Source: Candidatus Melainabacteria bacterium (GTDB lineage: Bacteria; Cyanobacteriota; Vampirovibrionia; Gastranaerophilales; Gastranaerophilaceae). Taken from it: a DNA stretch of 64,000 bases. Below are positions 1 to 7,590 of this stretch, piece after piece. Both the position numbers and the translations under genes were made by a program. Every line of letters starts with the position of its first letter. Position 1 is the stretch's first letter. The stretch is from NCBI GenBank assembly GCA_003258735.1, contig QHME01000002.1:62001-126000 (forward strand), in the 5' to 3' direction. The notes beneath the pieces were generated by a model. It searched no databases. It saw only the letters and a program-made list of their open reading frames with translations, and was not told where the DNA came from.

Positions 1-340
1 CTTTGGCAAATTTAGGGTCTTCAAGCTGCTCACAAATTGCAACTTTATAATTTTTTTGAACTAGTTTTTCCAAATAGCCTTCTGCAGCCTTATATGGGAT
101 ACCTGCAAGCGGAACTCTGCCAAGTTTTGCTCCTGCATCACGTCCCGTTAGAGTCAATTCAAGTTCACGAGACATAATCTCAGCATCTTCAAAAAACGTT
201 TCGTAAAAATCACCCAACCTATACCACAAAAGGATTTCAGGATTTTCTTGTTTAATTTTCAGATACTGTTGCATTACCGGCGTGGTATCTTCTATGTTCA
301 CTTCCCAACTTTTTACGTGATTGATTTCAGACTTGCTCAT
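1..340 (-). CDS. mutS: DNA mismatch repair protein MutS, N-terminal part (cut by window edge)
   Basis: The reverse strand from the ATG at 340 reads without a stop to the window edge, giving about 113 residues. They include MQQYLKIKQENPEILLWYRL, then GDFYETFFEDA, LTLTGRDAG, PLAGIPYKAAEGYLEKLV and VAICEQLEDP. These are the hallmarks of MutS domain I, the mismatch-contacting domain; in E. coli-type MutS the intercalating Phe lies in a G-x-F-Y-E motif, seen here as GDFYE. MutS recognises base mismatches and recruits MutL. Only the N-terminus is present, so clamp and ATPase domains cannot be judged. The gene runs out of the window and is divergent from the next gene, with a 36-base gap. Confidence 0.93.
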   Translation of the reverse strand, partial: MSKSEINHVKSWEVNIEDTTPVMQQYLKIKQENPEILLWYRLGDFYETFFEDAEIMSRELELTLTGRDAGAKLGRVPLAGIPYKAAEGYLEKLVQKNYKVAICEQLEDPKFAK

Positions 341-376
341 ATTATAATATTCTTATAAAAACGAGAGGATTTCAAC

Positions 377-976
377 ATGGGTTGTTTAAAAAACGTAACA
401 CGCGCATTGTTCTTAACAGTAGTTATAGTCGGCTTTATGGCTTTTGGTGGACAAGATTTTATCAAAAATCAGTTTAATAATTTTATGAATCCTAGCCACG
501 ATGTTGTACTTGAAAGAGCTCAAAAAATCGGTGATTTTTCTAAAGTTAATAAAGAATTTGAAATAGAAAAAGCTGCAGGTATTTTAGGCTACAATGCAGT
601 GCTTGCAGAACATAAAGCAACCGGTCAAAAAATGGTTGTTGTTGATTCTGGCAAGAAAGTTATTCTATCAGCAGAAGATATCAAATCTCCGGATGCCGAG
701 AGCCGAATTTTAGCTGCTATTAACAAAATCAAATACCAATCAGCAGCCGTTGAAGAATTTCATGTTATAGAACAAGGTACAATGAAATCTTATGGCAAAG
801 AAGTACCTTATGTAAAATTCCGTGCAAAGCTGAAAAAACTTCCTATTGGAGAAATTTCAGGGATTATTTCAGTTGTCAAAGATGAACATGGTAATGACAA
901 AGTTTTGGTTTCCGCAAACGAGAAAAATAAATATTCACAACTTATTTCAAACGAATTTTTCAAAGAAATTAAGTAG
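377..976 (+). CDS. Unknown N-terminally anchored protein, 199 aa
   Basis: I do not recognise a family. Residues about 8-25 (TRALFLTVVIVGFMAFGG) form one hydrophobic stretch after a short basic start, so it is either a signal peptide or a single membrane anchor; no clear cleavage site follows. The rest is a mixed, charged region of about 170 residues with alternating short hydrophobic runs, which suggests a small folded domain outside the inner membrane. The ATG is preceded by GAGAGG about 10 bases upstream. It is divergent from mutS and convergent with the ABC ATPase gene, so it looks like a single-gene unit. Codon use resembles the neighbours. Confidence 0.75.
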   Translation: MGCLKNVTRALFLTVVIVGFMAFGGQDFIKNQFNNFMNPSHDVVLERAQKIGDFSKVNKEFEIEKAAGILGYNAVLAEHKATGQKMVVVDSGKKVILSAEDIKSPDAESRILAAINKIKYQSAAVEEFHVIEQGTMKSYGKEVPYVKFRAKLKKLPIGEISGIISVVKDEHGNDKVLVSANEKNKYSQLISNEFFKEIK

Positions 977-979
977 GGG

Positions 980-1002
980 GCACCTCTCCTAGGGGGAGGT
1001 GG
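980..1002. repeat. Hairpin between convergent genes
   Basis: CACCTC at 981-986 pairs with GAGGTG at 996-1001 around a C/G-rich centre. It lies directly after the stop of the plus-strand gene and before the end of the ABC gene. There is no T run on either side, so a bidirectional terminator or a short dispersed hairpin repeat are both possible. Confidence 0.45.
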
Positions 1003-1026
1003 CAAGGGAACATATACATTTGTACT

Positions 1027-2025
1027 TTACTGCACCCTCATACCTGTAGCCATATCAAACTTGTACATTTCAGATGATTTTATAGAAATACCTAATTTCT
1101 TACCGATTTGAACATCCGCATCAAGCCTTGCAGAACATTTACGATTACCTATGTTGAAATAAGCAATTTTCTCACTACCAAGCATTTCTGAAATTTCAAC
1201 ATCCACTGTCAATTTTATATCACCATCAGACCTAGTCATTTTTTCAGGTCGAATTCCATATAAAACATTTTCATCAAGTCCGATATCTTTACCTTCAATA
1301 AAATTCATCTGCGGAGAACCTACAAACCCTGCAACAAAAGTATTTGTCGGATTATTGTAAATTTCATCAGGAGATGCAACCTGCTGAATATCACCATTGT
1401 TCAGCACTACTATTCTATCCCCCATTGTCAAAGCCTCAGTTTGGTCATGAGTTACATAAATAAATGTTGTTTGAAGTTTTTCATGTAGTTTTTTAATCTC
1501 AGAACGCATTTGAACTCTCAATTTAGCATCCAAATTTGACAAAGGTTCATCCATCAAAAATACCTTTGGATTACGCACAATAGCACGTCCTAGCGCTACA
1601 CGCTGTCTTTGTCCGCCTGACAATTGTTTAGGTTTTCGGTCTAAATATTCTCCAAGGTTAAGAATTTCGGCAGCTTCTTGAACCTTTTTTTCAATCGTTG
1701 CTTTGTCAACTTTACGCATTTTTAATCCAAACGCGATATTTTCTCGAACTGTCATATGTGGATAAAGCGCATAACTTTGAAAAACAAATGCAATATCTCT
1801 ATCTTTTGGCGGAACATTGTTGACTTTTTTATCACCAATATAGATTTCGCCTGACGAAATATCCTCTAATCCAGAAATCATACGCAAAAGAGTTGATTTT
1901 CCACATCCTGATGCACCAACAAGTACAACAAACTCTTTATCCTTGATTTCAAGACTAACATCATTGATTACAGTTTTTGAATTGTCATAAGTTTTTCTTA
2001 CATTTTTTAAGGTTACACTGCTCAT
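1027..2025 (-). CDS. ugpC: ABC transporter ATPase, MalK/UgpC/MsmX type
   Basis: This is the ATP-hydrolysing subunit of a carbohydrate-type importer. It shows a Walker A GASGCGKST (37-45), Q-loop in VFQSYALYP (about 81-89), signature LSGGQ (135-139), Walker B VFLMDE (155-160), D-loop SNLD and switch His in YVTHDQ (about 190-195). The 332-residue length and the C-terminal region after about residue 235, containing GIRPEK, match the MalK/UgpC/MsmX group with a TOBE/OB regulatory domain. No permease or binding protein lies in the window, so it may be a shared ATPase serving several importers, as MsmX does in Bacillus. The upstream gene ends one base before its start, so the two are almost certainly co-transcribed. 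Substrate is unknown. Confidence 0.88.
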   Translation of the reverse strand: MSSVTLKNVRKTYDNSKTVINDVSLEIKDKEFVVLVGASGCGKSTLLRMISGLEDISSGEIYIGDKKVNNVPPKDRDIAFVFQSYALYPHMTVRENIAFGLKMRKVDKATIEKKVQEAAEILNLGEYLDRKPKQLSGGQRQRVALGRAIVRNPKVFLMDEPLSNLDAKLRVQMRSEIKKLHEKLQTTFIYVTHDQTEALTMGDRIVVLNNGDIQQVASPDEIYNNPTNTFVAGFVGSPQMNFIEGKDIGLDENVLYGIRPEKMTRSDGDIKLTVDVEISEMLGSEKIAYFNIGNRKCSARLDADVQIGKKLGISIKSSEMYKFDMATGMRVQ

Positions 2026-2026
2026 T

Positions 2027-3145
2027 TTATACCTTTTCTATCGGAAGAATAATACTGTATTCAGTGCCTTTCATCACTTCTGAATAAATATCAATAATTC
2101 CGTCTGCTCTCTTTATCATAATTGTTGCGGTTCCCAATTCGAGTGAACGTAAGAAATTTTTCTTACCTTTTTCTAACTGTGCATAAGGTTCACACAAGTA
2201 TTTCATCTCATCTTCGGCAATACCTACACCGGTATCTCGAATTGTAATTTGCAAATAACTTTCAGGATTTACACCCAAATTGTATTTCAAACAAGTTTCA
2301 TCATCTGGAATTGAAAGTTTTACGAGCACAACTCCTGTTTCTGTCATAGAAATTGCAACATCTAAAATATTTCTAAATGCACTTTTTATGGCATTTGAAT
2401 CAGAAAAAACATTTCGCTTTGAAATACCCTCATAATTGATATCAAATGTCAATTTTTTCTCTGCAAAAACTGACTCAAATTCCTTTGCAACAGATTTTAA
2501 AGCCTCAATGATATCAAAATTGTGAAATTCTGATTCATAAATTGAAGATTCAGCTTTTGAAAATTCTAACAATTTATCCATAAAATGATAAAGTTCTTCA
2601 GCATTAGAATTGATAATTTTTACATATTTTGTCTGTTTTTCTGACAAATTACCGCCAAGTCCATCTAACAAACCTTTTGAAAATCCGCTGATGGAAGTCA
2701 ATGGAGATTTCAAATCACCTTCAAGCTTTGCTAGCATCGCATTTTTTTCACAATTGAACTTAGCTATTTTTTCTTCATTAACAAGTTCTCCTGTCAACTT
2801 TGTCAAATCTCTAACACTGACGCAGTAGCCTTCACCTTTTCGAGTTGCATTTAATTCAACATAAAACTCTCGTCCAGCAACAATTGCAGTTGCTAATACA
2901 GGTTTTGAAGATTCAAGAGATTCCCTAACGTGTTTAACCCCATCAATAATGATATTGTCAAACTTTTCAGTCTTAAATTCTTCATAAACAAGCCCAAAAA
3001 CTTCTTGTGCCTTTCTATTAAAATGCTGGATATTACCATCTGTATCTGTAAAAATAATTGAATCCGGCAATTTGTCAATTGTACTAGATGCTGTAAGAGC
3101 CCACCAAAAATCTTTTGCTAATTTATCCAAGTTCATAATTTGCAT
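2027..3145 (-). CDS. PAS-containing histidine kinase-like protein lacking the phospho-acceptor His
   Basis: A cytoplasmic PAS domain (about 25-120: PDSIIFTDTDGNIQHFN) is followed by a HisKA-like helix pair and a HATPase-like domain. The H-box, normally S-H-E-L-R-x-P-L, reads EGDLKSPLTSI, with Gly at about residue 143 where the His should be. The N-box reads NILDVA, with Val (about 263) replacing the second Asn. G1 is intact (DTGVGIAED, about 304-311), but the G2 loop is reduced to LELGTATIMI. No membrane segment is seen. I place the start at 3145 because AAAAGGA sits 5 bases upstream; an in-frame ATG at 3175 has no ribosome site. It abuts the ABC ATPase gene and is divergent from the next small gene. 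It probably acts as a sensor or scaffold without phosphotransfer. Confidence 0.82.
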   Translation of the reverse strand: MQIMNLDKLAKDFWWALTASSTIDKLPDSIIFTDTDGNIQHFNRKAQEVFGLVYEEFKTEKFDNIIIDGVKHVRESLESSKPVLATAIVAGREFYVELNATRKGEGYCVSVRDLTKLTGELVNEEKIAKFNCEKNAMLAKLEGDLKSPLTSISGFSKGLLDGLGGNLSEKQTKYVKIINSNAEELYHFMDKLLEFSKAESSIYESEFHNFDIIEALKSVAKEFESVFAEKKLTFDINYEGISKRNVFSDSNAIKSAFRNILDVAISMTETGVVLVKLSIPDDETCLKYNLGVNPESYLQITIRDTGVGIAEDEMKYLCEPYAQLEKGKKNFLRSLELGTATIMIKRADGIIDIYSEVMKGTEYSIILPIEKV

Positions 3146-3320
3146 TACATCCTTTTGTAGTATATAATACATCATAACATGAAAAATAAGTGAAGAATTA
3201 CATGTAAATTTTTGTAATTTTTTAAAGAAGAAAGTAGCAAAAAATATTATTTAGGTGTTTTCTATACAAAGACCAACATGAAGATACTAAAGAATAATTT
3301 TCTGAAAGTAAGGTGATACT

Positions 3321-3650
3321 ATGAGAGAAATCGACAACAACAGCATCAATAGTTTAAATTTCAAAGGAATTCAGAAACCTGCCACAGATGCCAACATCGC
3401 ACCTGAGACTGCTGCAGTTCCTGTTGAATCCAAGGAAATCAAAGATTTGGCAAATGTTCCGGAAGCAACTTTGGGCAAATCTCAAATCGCATCTGATTCT
3501 ATCGAAAGCGATATGAAGTTCTTGGCAAAAAATCCTAAACTTGCAGAAGAATTAAACAAAGCAATTGATAATTATGCAGCAACTCATAGTGAAGAAGATA
3601 CTATGAAAATGATTGAGAAAACATATCAAGAATTTGTTGCAAAAAAATAG
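3321..3650 (+). CDS. Small lineage-type protein with NFKG N-terminal motif, 109 aa
   Basis: Function unknown. The protein starts Asn/Ser-rich with SINSLNFKGIQKP, then a low-complexity Ala/Pro/Glu stretch (20-60) and an acidic helical C-terminus (65-109, SDMKFLAKNPKLAEELNKAI). No signal peptide or membrane helix is seen. The start has AAGGTG 8 bases upstream. The N-terminal pattern recurs in proteins at 24825, 40603 and 41075, which suggests a shared targeting or interaction tag. It is a single gene, divergent from the PAS kinase-like gene. Confidence 0.7.
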   Translation: MREIDNNSINSLNFKGIQKPATDANIAPETAAVPVESKEIKDLANVPEATLGKSQIASDSIESDMKFLAKNPKLAEELNKAIDNYAATHSEEDTMKMIEKTYQEFVAKK

Positions 3651-3689
3651 TTTAAAATCTGCATCCTAATTAAATAAACACGTTGTAAA

Positions 3690-3789
3690 CTTGAGTGATA
3701 ATAGAACATTGGCATTTTGAACTGACTGCCATTCAAATATTATGTTGTCAGCTTAGTAAGATTGATTTGCAAGCTGGTATGTTCTCAAG
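3690..3789 (+). ncRNA. Candidate structured RNA, three-way junction
   Basis: In the 267-base gap after the small gene, three nested pairings can be drawn on the plus strand. AGAACAT (3703-3709) pairs with ATGTTCT (3779-3785), extended by CTTG/CAAG (3690-3693 with 3786-3789). Inside are hairpins TGGCA/TGCCA (3710-3714 with 3727-3731) and CAGCTT/AAGCTG (3749-3754 with 3771-3776). It matches no riboswitch consensus I know. Short stems arise easily in AT-rich DNA, so this is tentative. Confidence 0.3.
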
Positions 3790-3855
3790 ATAAGTGCAGA
3801 ATGGCAAGACATACTGTGTATAGATATTTGAGGAGCCAGACAAAAATACTTAATA

Positions 3856-3892
3856 AAGTGGCAGGCAGAGATTTTATCTCTGCCTGCCACTT
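3856..3892 (-). terminator. Terminator after fabZ
   Basis: A perfect 17-bp stem (AAGTGGCAGGCAGAGAT with its complement) closes a 3-base loop, directly downstream of the fabZ stop on the minus strand. It marks the end of the lpxD-lpxC-fabZ operon. Confidence 0.8.
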
Positions 3893-3917
3893 GTTAAAAA
3901 CATTAACTTTTAAAAGC

Positions 3918-4364
3918 TTATTTCAACGCAAAAGTCATATCTGCTTCTACACAAACTTTACCATCTACTTTACCAACGCCATGAGCTTTGCAAATAGGTC
4001 CTTTTACCTTTGTCAATTCAACTTCCATATCGAATCTGTCGCCAGGTCTCACGATATTTTTAAATCTTACACCGTCAACTCCTGCGTATAAAGTCAATTT
4101 ACCTTCAAATTCAGGCATAGTCATCAAAATTGGAGCTGAACATTGTGCCATAGCTTCAAGTTGTAAAACACCAGGCATAATTGGATTATTTGGGAAGTGA
4201 CCTTGGAAAAATTGCTCATTCATAGTCATATTTTTGTAACCTTTTGCATATTTTCCAGGTACACATTCTGTAATTCTATCTACAAGCAAGAATGGATATC
4301 TGTGAGGAATCATATCCATGATTTGCATAGTATCAAAGCTTAAAATTTTAGTTTCTTCTGACAT
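3918..4364 (-). CDS. fabZ: 3-hydroxyacyl-ACP dehydratase FabZ
   Basis: FabZ removes water from beta-hydroxyacyl-ACP in fatty acid synthesis. The 148-residue protein is of normal size and shows HRYPFLLVDR (21-30), GHFPNNPIMPGVLQLEAMAQ (55-74) with catalytic His56 and Glu70, and the hot-dog fold ending expected of the family. It is the last gene of lpxD-lpxC-fabZ, 10 bases after lpxC, which couples fatty acid and lipid A synthesis because both draw on the same hydroxyacyl-ACP pool. In many Gram-negatives lpxA follows fabZ; here a strong terminator follows instead and lpxA is not in the window. Confidence 0.96.
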   Translation of the reverse strand: MSEETKILSFDTMQIMDMIPHRYPFLLVDRITECVPGKYAKGYKNMTMNEQFFQGHFPNNPIMPGVLQLEAMAQCSAPILMTMPEFEGKLTLYAGVDGVRFKNIVRPGDRFDMEVELTKVKGPICKAHGVGKVDGKVCVEADMTFALK

Positions 4365-4374
4365 TTTTCTCTCC

Positions 4375-5193
4375 TTATATTTCTACTAACTTATCTTTTA
4401 ACATTTTTGCTACTTTTACGTGGACTGCATGCCCTGCCTCTTTTGCCAAAATTTGACATCTCATATTGAGCGGATTTACACCTGTCAAATACAAATCCCC
4501 AATTAAATCAAGCATTTTGTGTTTGATTGGTTCATGTTCTGAGCGCAATTCTGTTGTGTAACCACCATCATCAGTTAAACCAACAGTGTTTTCTTGGGTT
4601 ACACCTTGCGCAAATCCAAGCATTTGGTATTTTTTCAAATCGTGATAAAATCCAAAGGTTCTTGCCTCTATGATTTCGTATTTATTTTTTGGATTATAAT
4701 TTACAAATCGGCGTGTTAAATCCGGATGGTTGTAATTCACAGCATAAGAGATAAATAAATTGTCACTTGGCAAAATAACTAAACTAGTTTTTCCATTTAG
4801 ATAATATACAGGTTCTTTTACCGTATAAAACTTATCTTTTGCAAAAAATGGCTTATCTGTTCCTACCTCTTTAATTGCCTCAACCCATTTTAAAGAACTA
4901 CCGTCTAATGCCGGAACTTCTTCTTCTGTCATACAGATATCAACAGAATCAATATGACAAAAAGCTAAAGCTGCGGACAAGTGTTCTGTCAGCATTGTAC
5001 GAGCTTTTTTAGTACCCATAACAACGCAATGGTCGGTTGCCAATACGTGATCTACATCAGCTGTAAAAGAATCTTTATCTTTTACAAAATATCTGATTTG
5101 ACCTGAGTTAGACGGAAATAGTGTTACCTCACATGGCTTATTTTTCATTAAGCCGTTTCCGACAAGTTTTACCTCTTTTTTTAGTGTTACCAT
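4375..5193 (-). CDS. lpxC: UDP-3-O-acyl-N-acetylglucosamine deacetylase LpxC
   Basis: LpxC catalyses the committed step of lipid A synthesis, a zinc-dependent deacetylation in the cytoplasm. Zinc ligands are visible as His71 in TEHLSAAL, and His225 and Asp229 in KHKMLDLIGDL; the general catalytic His is His255 in KEAGHAVH. EVPALDGSS (about 92-100) is the typical substrate-passage motif. At 272 residues it lacks the C-terminal extension of proteobacterial LpxC, like cyanobacterial forms. The start lies three bases after the lpxD stop, so translation of the two is likely coupled. Confidence 0.95.
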   Translation of the reverse strand: MVTLKKEVKLVGNGLMKNKPCEVTLFPSNSGQIRYFVKDKDSFTADVDHVLATDHCVVMGTKKARTMLTEHLSAALAFCHIDSVDICMTEEEVPALDGSSLKWVEAIKEVGTDKPFFAKDKFYTVKEPVYYLNGKTSLVILPSDNLFISYAVNYNHPDLTRRFVNYNPKNKYEIIEARTFGFYHDLKKYQMLGFAQGVTQENTVGLTDDGGYTTELRSEHEPIKHKMLDLIGDLYLTGVNPLNMRCQILAKEAGHAVHVKVAKMLKDKLVEI

Positions 5194-5196
5194 TTA

Positions 5197-6294
5197 TTAT
5201 AATTCCTCTTGATGAGCTTCCTCAAATGATTTTAACATTGGTTCAAATTTTCTGAATTTTGCAAATATATCTTGCGCATCCTTCATAGTTTTCAATTGTT
5301 TAATGAAATCTTTTCTAGGAACAGCAGGAATACCTACAATAATTGATTTTGCAGGGAAAGATTTTGTTACACCTGCTTTTGCCGTAATAATTGTATCTGA
5401 ACCAATTTCAATGTGGTCTGCCAAGCCTGCTTGACCTGCAATAACTACTCTATCGCCAATTACACAACTGCCTGCGATACCTACTTGAGATACAATTAAA
5501 CAGCCTTTTCCGATACGACAGTTATGACCAATCATAACAAGGTCGTCAATTTTTGTATTATCTCCAACAACTGTATTTTCAATTGTACCACGGTCAATTG
5601 CAGTATTTGCACCAATTTCTACATTGTTACCGATTACCACAGAACCGATTGAAGGGATTTTGAAGATAACTTGTTCAACATCACCCTCTTTGATTTCTCC
5701 TTCTTTTCTTGCATTTTCAATATTGTTAGGATTTTCGGTTACAAAACTGAAACCATCTGCACCAAGAGAAACTCCATGGTTAAGAATTACATCGTTACCA
5801 ATTTGAACTCTATCACCAATATTTACTCCAGGGTGGAAGAAACAATTATTACCGATTTTTACGTTACTACCAATGTATGAATTAGCTAAAATCTTTGTAT
5901 TATCACCGATTACAGCATTTGGAGAAACTACAACGTTTGGACCAATACAAACATTTTGTCCAAGCTTTGCAGTTGGGTCAACTGTTGCTGTTGGGTGAAT
6001 ATCTTTGTTTACAACAGGAGGCACATAGAACAAGTTCAACAATTTCATCATTGCTAATCTTGGTCTTTCTACCTCAATAGTAGTGAAACCGTCAATTTGA
6101 ACGCCTAGTGGAACTAAAGCCGCTTTAGCTTGTGACTTTGCAAGATTTGCGATTTCTTCTTCGCCCAAAGCAAGAGCCAATGTGTGTTCATCTGCCAATA
6201 GCGGTGGTGCAATATGAGTAATTTCAGGACTTGCTGATTTTGTCAACATACCGCCAACTATTTGTGTAATTTCATCTACTGTAAATGATTTCAT
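5197..6294 (-). CDS. lpxD: UDP-3-O-acylglucosamine N-acyltransferase LpxD
   Basis: LpxD adds the second hydroxyacyl chain in lipid A synthesis using acyl-ACP. The 365-residue protein has an N-terminal uridine-binding-type domain (1-100) and a long left-handed beta-helix of hexapeptide repeats (about 105-320: for example IHPTATVDPTAKLGQNVCIG). The catalytic His lies in the conserved helix segment, with NHGVSLGADGFSF and GHNCRIG both present as in the family. The C-terminal helix (335-365) also fits. It is the first gene of lpxD-lpxC-fabZ. ATG preceded by AAAGGAG-like sequence. LpxA was considered, but the N-terminal domain and length favour LpxD. Confidence 0.94.
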   Translation of the reverse strand: MKSFTVDEITQIVGGMLTKSASPEITHIAPPLLADEHTLALALGEEEIANLAKSQAKAALVPLGVQIDGFTTIEVERPRLAMMKLLNLFYVPPVVNKDIHPTATVDPTAKLGQNVCIGPNVVVSPNAVIGDNTKILANSYIGSNVKIGNNCFFHPGVNIGDRVQIGNDVILNHGVSLGADGFSFVTENPNNIENARKEGEIKEGDVEQVIFKIPSIGSVVIGNNVEIGANTAIDRGTIENTVVGDNTKIDDLVMIGHNCRIGKGCLIVSQVGIAGSCVIGDRVVIAGQAGLADHIEIGSDTIITAKAGVTKSFPAKSIIVGIPAVPRKDFIKQLKTMKDAQDIFAKFRKFEPMLKSFEEAHQEEL

Positions 6295-6400
6295 TCTTTT
6301 CTCCTTTATATAATCTGTTAAAATTTGTTTTATCCCAAAAATTTGATTTTTAGTTACTGATTTAACCCCATTTAGTATGCTTTTATTTTTTATAGGCTAG

Positions 6401-6466
6401 ATTGCTTCGCTAACGCTCGCAATGACGAATTCGTCATTCTGAGGGCTCTTGCCCGAAAGAATCCAG
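6401..6466. repeat. Dispersed intergenic repeat
   Basis: The stretch carries ATTGCTTCGCT...CGCAATGACGAA followed by GTCATTCTGAGGGCTCTTGC, ending in GAATCC. Modules of this kind (CATTCTGA..., GAATCC) occur between genes in many bacterial genomes, and related CATTCTGA segments recur here at 32931 and 51300. It lies between the lpxD leader and the GIY-YIG gene. Confidence 0.6.
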
Positions 6467-6469
6467 CTT

Positions 6470-6757
6470 TTAGTTTATTATATCATAATACAAATCAAAC
6501 CAATTTGGATTATTTATTTCTATAAGTTCCAGTTTCTTTTTTCTTGATGCTCCTTTTAAGCGCTTTTCCCTTTCTATTGCTGTTAAAATACCATCATATA
6601 TTTCATAATATCCTAATTTATCGACATTGTAACGCTTTGTAAAACCTTCAACAAATTTATTTTTATGTTCATATACTCTTTTTACTAAATCAGTTGTTAC
6701 TCCTACATATAACGTTCCATTTTTCTTACTAAATAAAATATAAACATACGCAGTCAT
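6470..6757 (-). CDS. GIY-YIG domain endonuclease-like protein, 95 aa
   Basis: The protein is a stand-alone GIY-YIG domain of the UPF0213 type: YVYILFSKKNGTLYVGVTTD (4-23) contains the motif pair, followed by KRVYEHK with the conserved Arg and His, and EREKRLKG with the catalytic Glu region. Length is typical. Members are single-domain nucleases of uncertain cellular role and are often mobile in genomes. It starts one base after the stop of the rfaE2-like gene, so the two are probably transcribed together, but no functional link is obvious. Its 3' end touches a dispersed repeat. Confidence 0.88.
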   Translation of the reverse strand: MTAYVYILFSKKNGTLYVGVTTDLVKRVYEHKNKFVEGFTKRYNVDKLGYYEIYDGILTAIEREKRLKGASRKKKLELIEINNPNWFDLYYDIIN

Positions 6758-6758
6758 T

Positions 6759-7229
6759 TTAACTTTCTTTCATCTTATTTATCGTGTTTGTAGTAGATTT
6801 TCCTGCAACAAATTCAATAAACTCAACTTTAATATTATTTCTCCTCATTATATCTGCCTCTGGAAGAGTTTCCATTGTGTAATCTGCCCCTTTTGTATAA
6901 ACATCAGGTTTGATTTCATCAATAAGATTTGCCGGACTGTCCTCATCAAACATTACAACATAATCAACACAAGCAAGCGCATTCAATACTTCCGCCCTAT
7001 CTTGCTCATTATTTATCGGACGAGTTGGTCCTTTGATACTACGAACAGATTTGTCTGAATTCAACAAGACAATCATATAGTCCGCAAATGATTTTGTTTT
7101 TTGCAGATATCTGACATGACCAACATGCAAAATATCAAAACATCCGTTTGTTACAACGACTGTCTTTCCACTTTGATGCAGTTTTTTCACGAAATCCGCT
7201 ACGTTTTCTCTCCGTAAGAGTTGTCCCAT
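6759..7229 (-). CDS. rfaE2: D-glycero-beta-D-manno-heptose 1-phosphate adenylyltransferase-like
   Basis: A single cytidylyltransferase-fold domain of 156 residues that matches the C-terminal half of HldE (RfaE domain II). NGCFDILHVGHVRYLQKTK (28-46) carries the HxGH nucleotide-binding motif (35-38). DYMIVLLNSDKSVRSIKG, then RPINNEQDRAEVL and a C-terminal KSTTNTI, are family hallmarks. It would activate heptose 1-phosphate with ATP to give ADP-heptose for the LPS inner core. The kinase half is a separate gene, not in the window. The location near lpxD-lpxC-fabZ supports an LPS role. Related enzymes use other phospho-sugars or glycerol phosphate, so the exact substrate is inferred. Confidence 0.87.
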   Translation of the reverse strand: MGQLLRRENVADFVKKLHQSGKTVVVTNGCFDILHVGHVRYLQKTKSFADYMIVLLNSDKSVRSIKGPTRPINNEQDRAEVLNALACVDYVVMFDEDSPANLIDEIKPDVYTKGADYTMETLPEADIMRRNNIKVEFIEFVAGKSTTNTINKMKES

Positions 7230-7272
7230 AAAATATACCCTCTAATGCCTTAATTATACATAAAAACAGACA

Positions 7273-7329
7273 AAAAATCCCAGTTTATTAACAAAAAGTA
7301 ATATTATTGTTAAACAAGCTGGGATTTTT
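7273..7329 (-). terminator. Terminator between 77-aa gene and rfaE2
   Basis: AAAAATCCCAG (7273-7283) pairs with CTGGGATTTTT (7319-7329); further partial pairing exists in the loop. The A/T flanks make it symmetrical. On the minus strand it closes the unit that ends with the 77-residue gene at 7341. Confidence 0.7.
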
Positions 7330-7340
7330 GATTTAAAATT

Positions 7341-7574
7341 TTATCCAATAAATGTTTTTGGCACTTCTTTCTCTGTGTTTGTGGTATTCTTCACACTTGA
7401 AATAACGTGTTTCAAAAACTCTGGAATGTTATCATTTTCTGTGAAATATCCGTTTCTGGCATATATCCTCTCTTGAATCAAACGAGTTGCACGCTCCGTT
7501 TCAGGATTCTTAACTTTTACCAAATCAGGATATCCAGGGAAAATGGAGGTAATTGTAAGTTTACTGATTTTCAT
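7341..7574 (-). CDS. Small unknown protein, 77 aa
   Basis: No family recognised. It is a hydrophilic 77-residue protein with no signal peptide or membrane helix; MKISKLTITSIFPGYP opens it, and a Thr/Asn/Lys-rich tail follows. AGGGAG lies just upstream of the ATG. It sits 16 bases after the stop of the 100-residue gene and ends 11 bases before a terminator, so the two form a small unit downstream of asd. Its role is unknown. Confidence 0.62.
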   Translation of the reverse strand: MKISKLTITSIFPGYPDLVKVKNPETERATRLIQERIYARNGYFTENDNIPEFLKHVISSVKNTTNTEKEVPKTFIG

Positions 7575-7590
7575 TTTTTCTCCCTAAGAT

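Noticed and set aside
808..1005. 65-residue minus-strand frame starting MPPPPRRGAP
   Set aside because: Antisense to the 199-residue gene and begins in the hairpin repeat; no family, no ribosome site.
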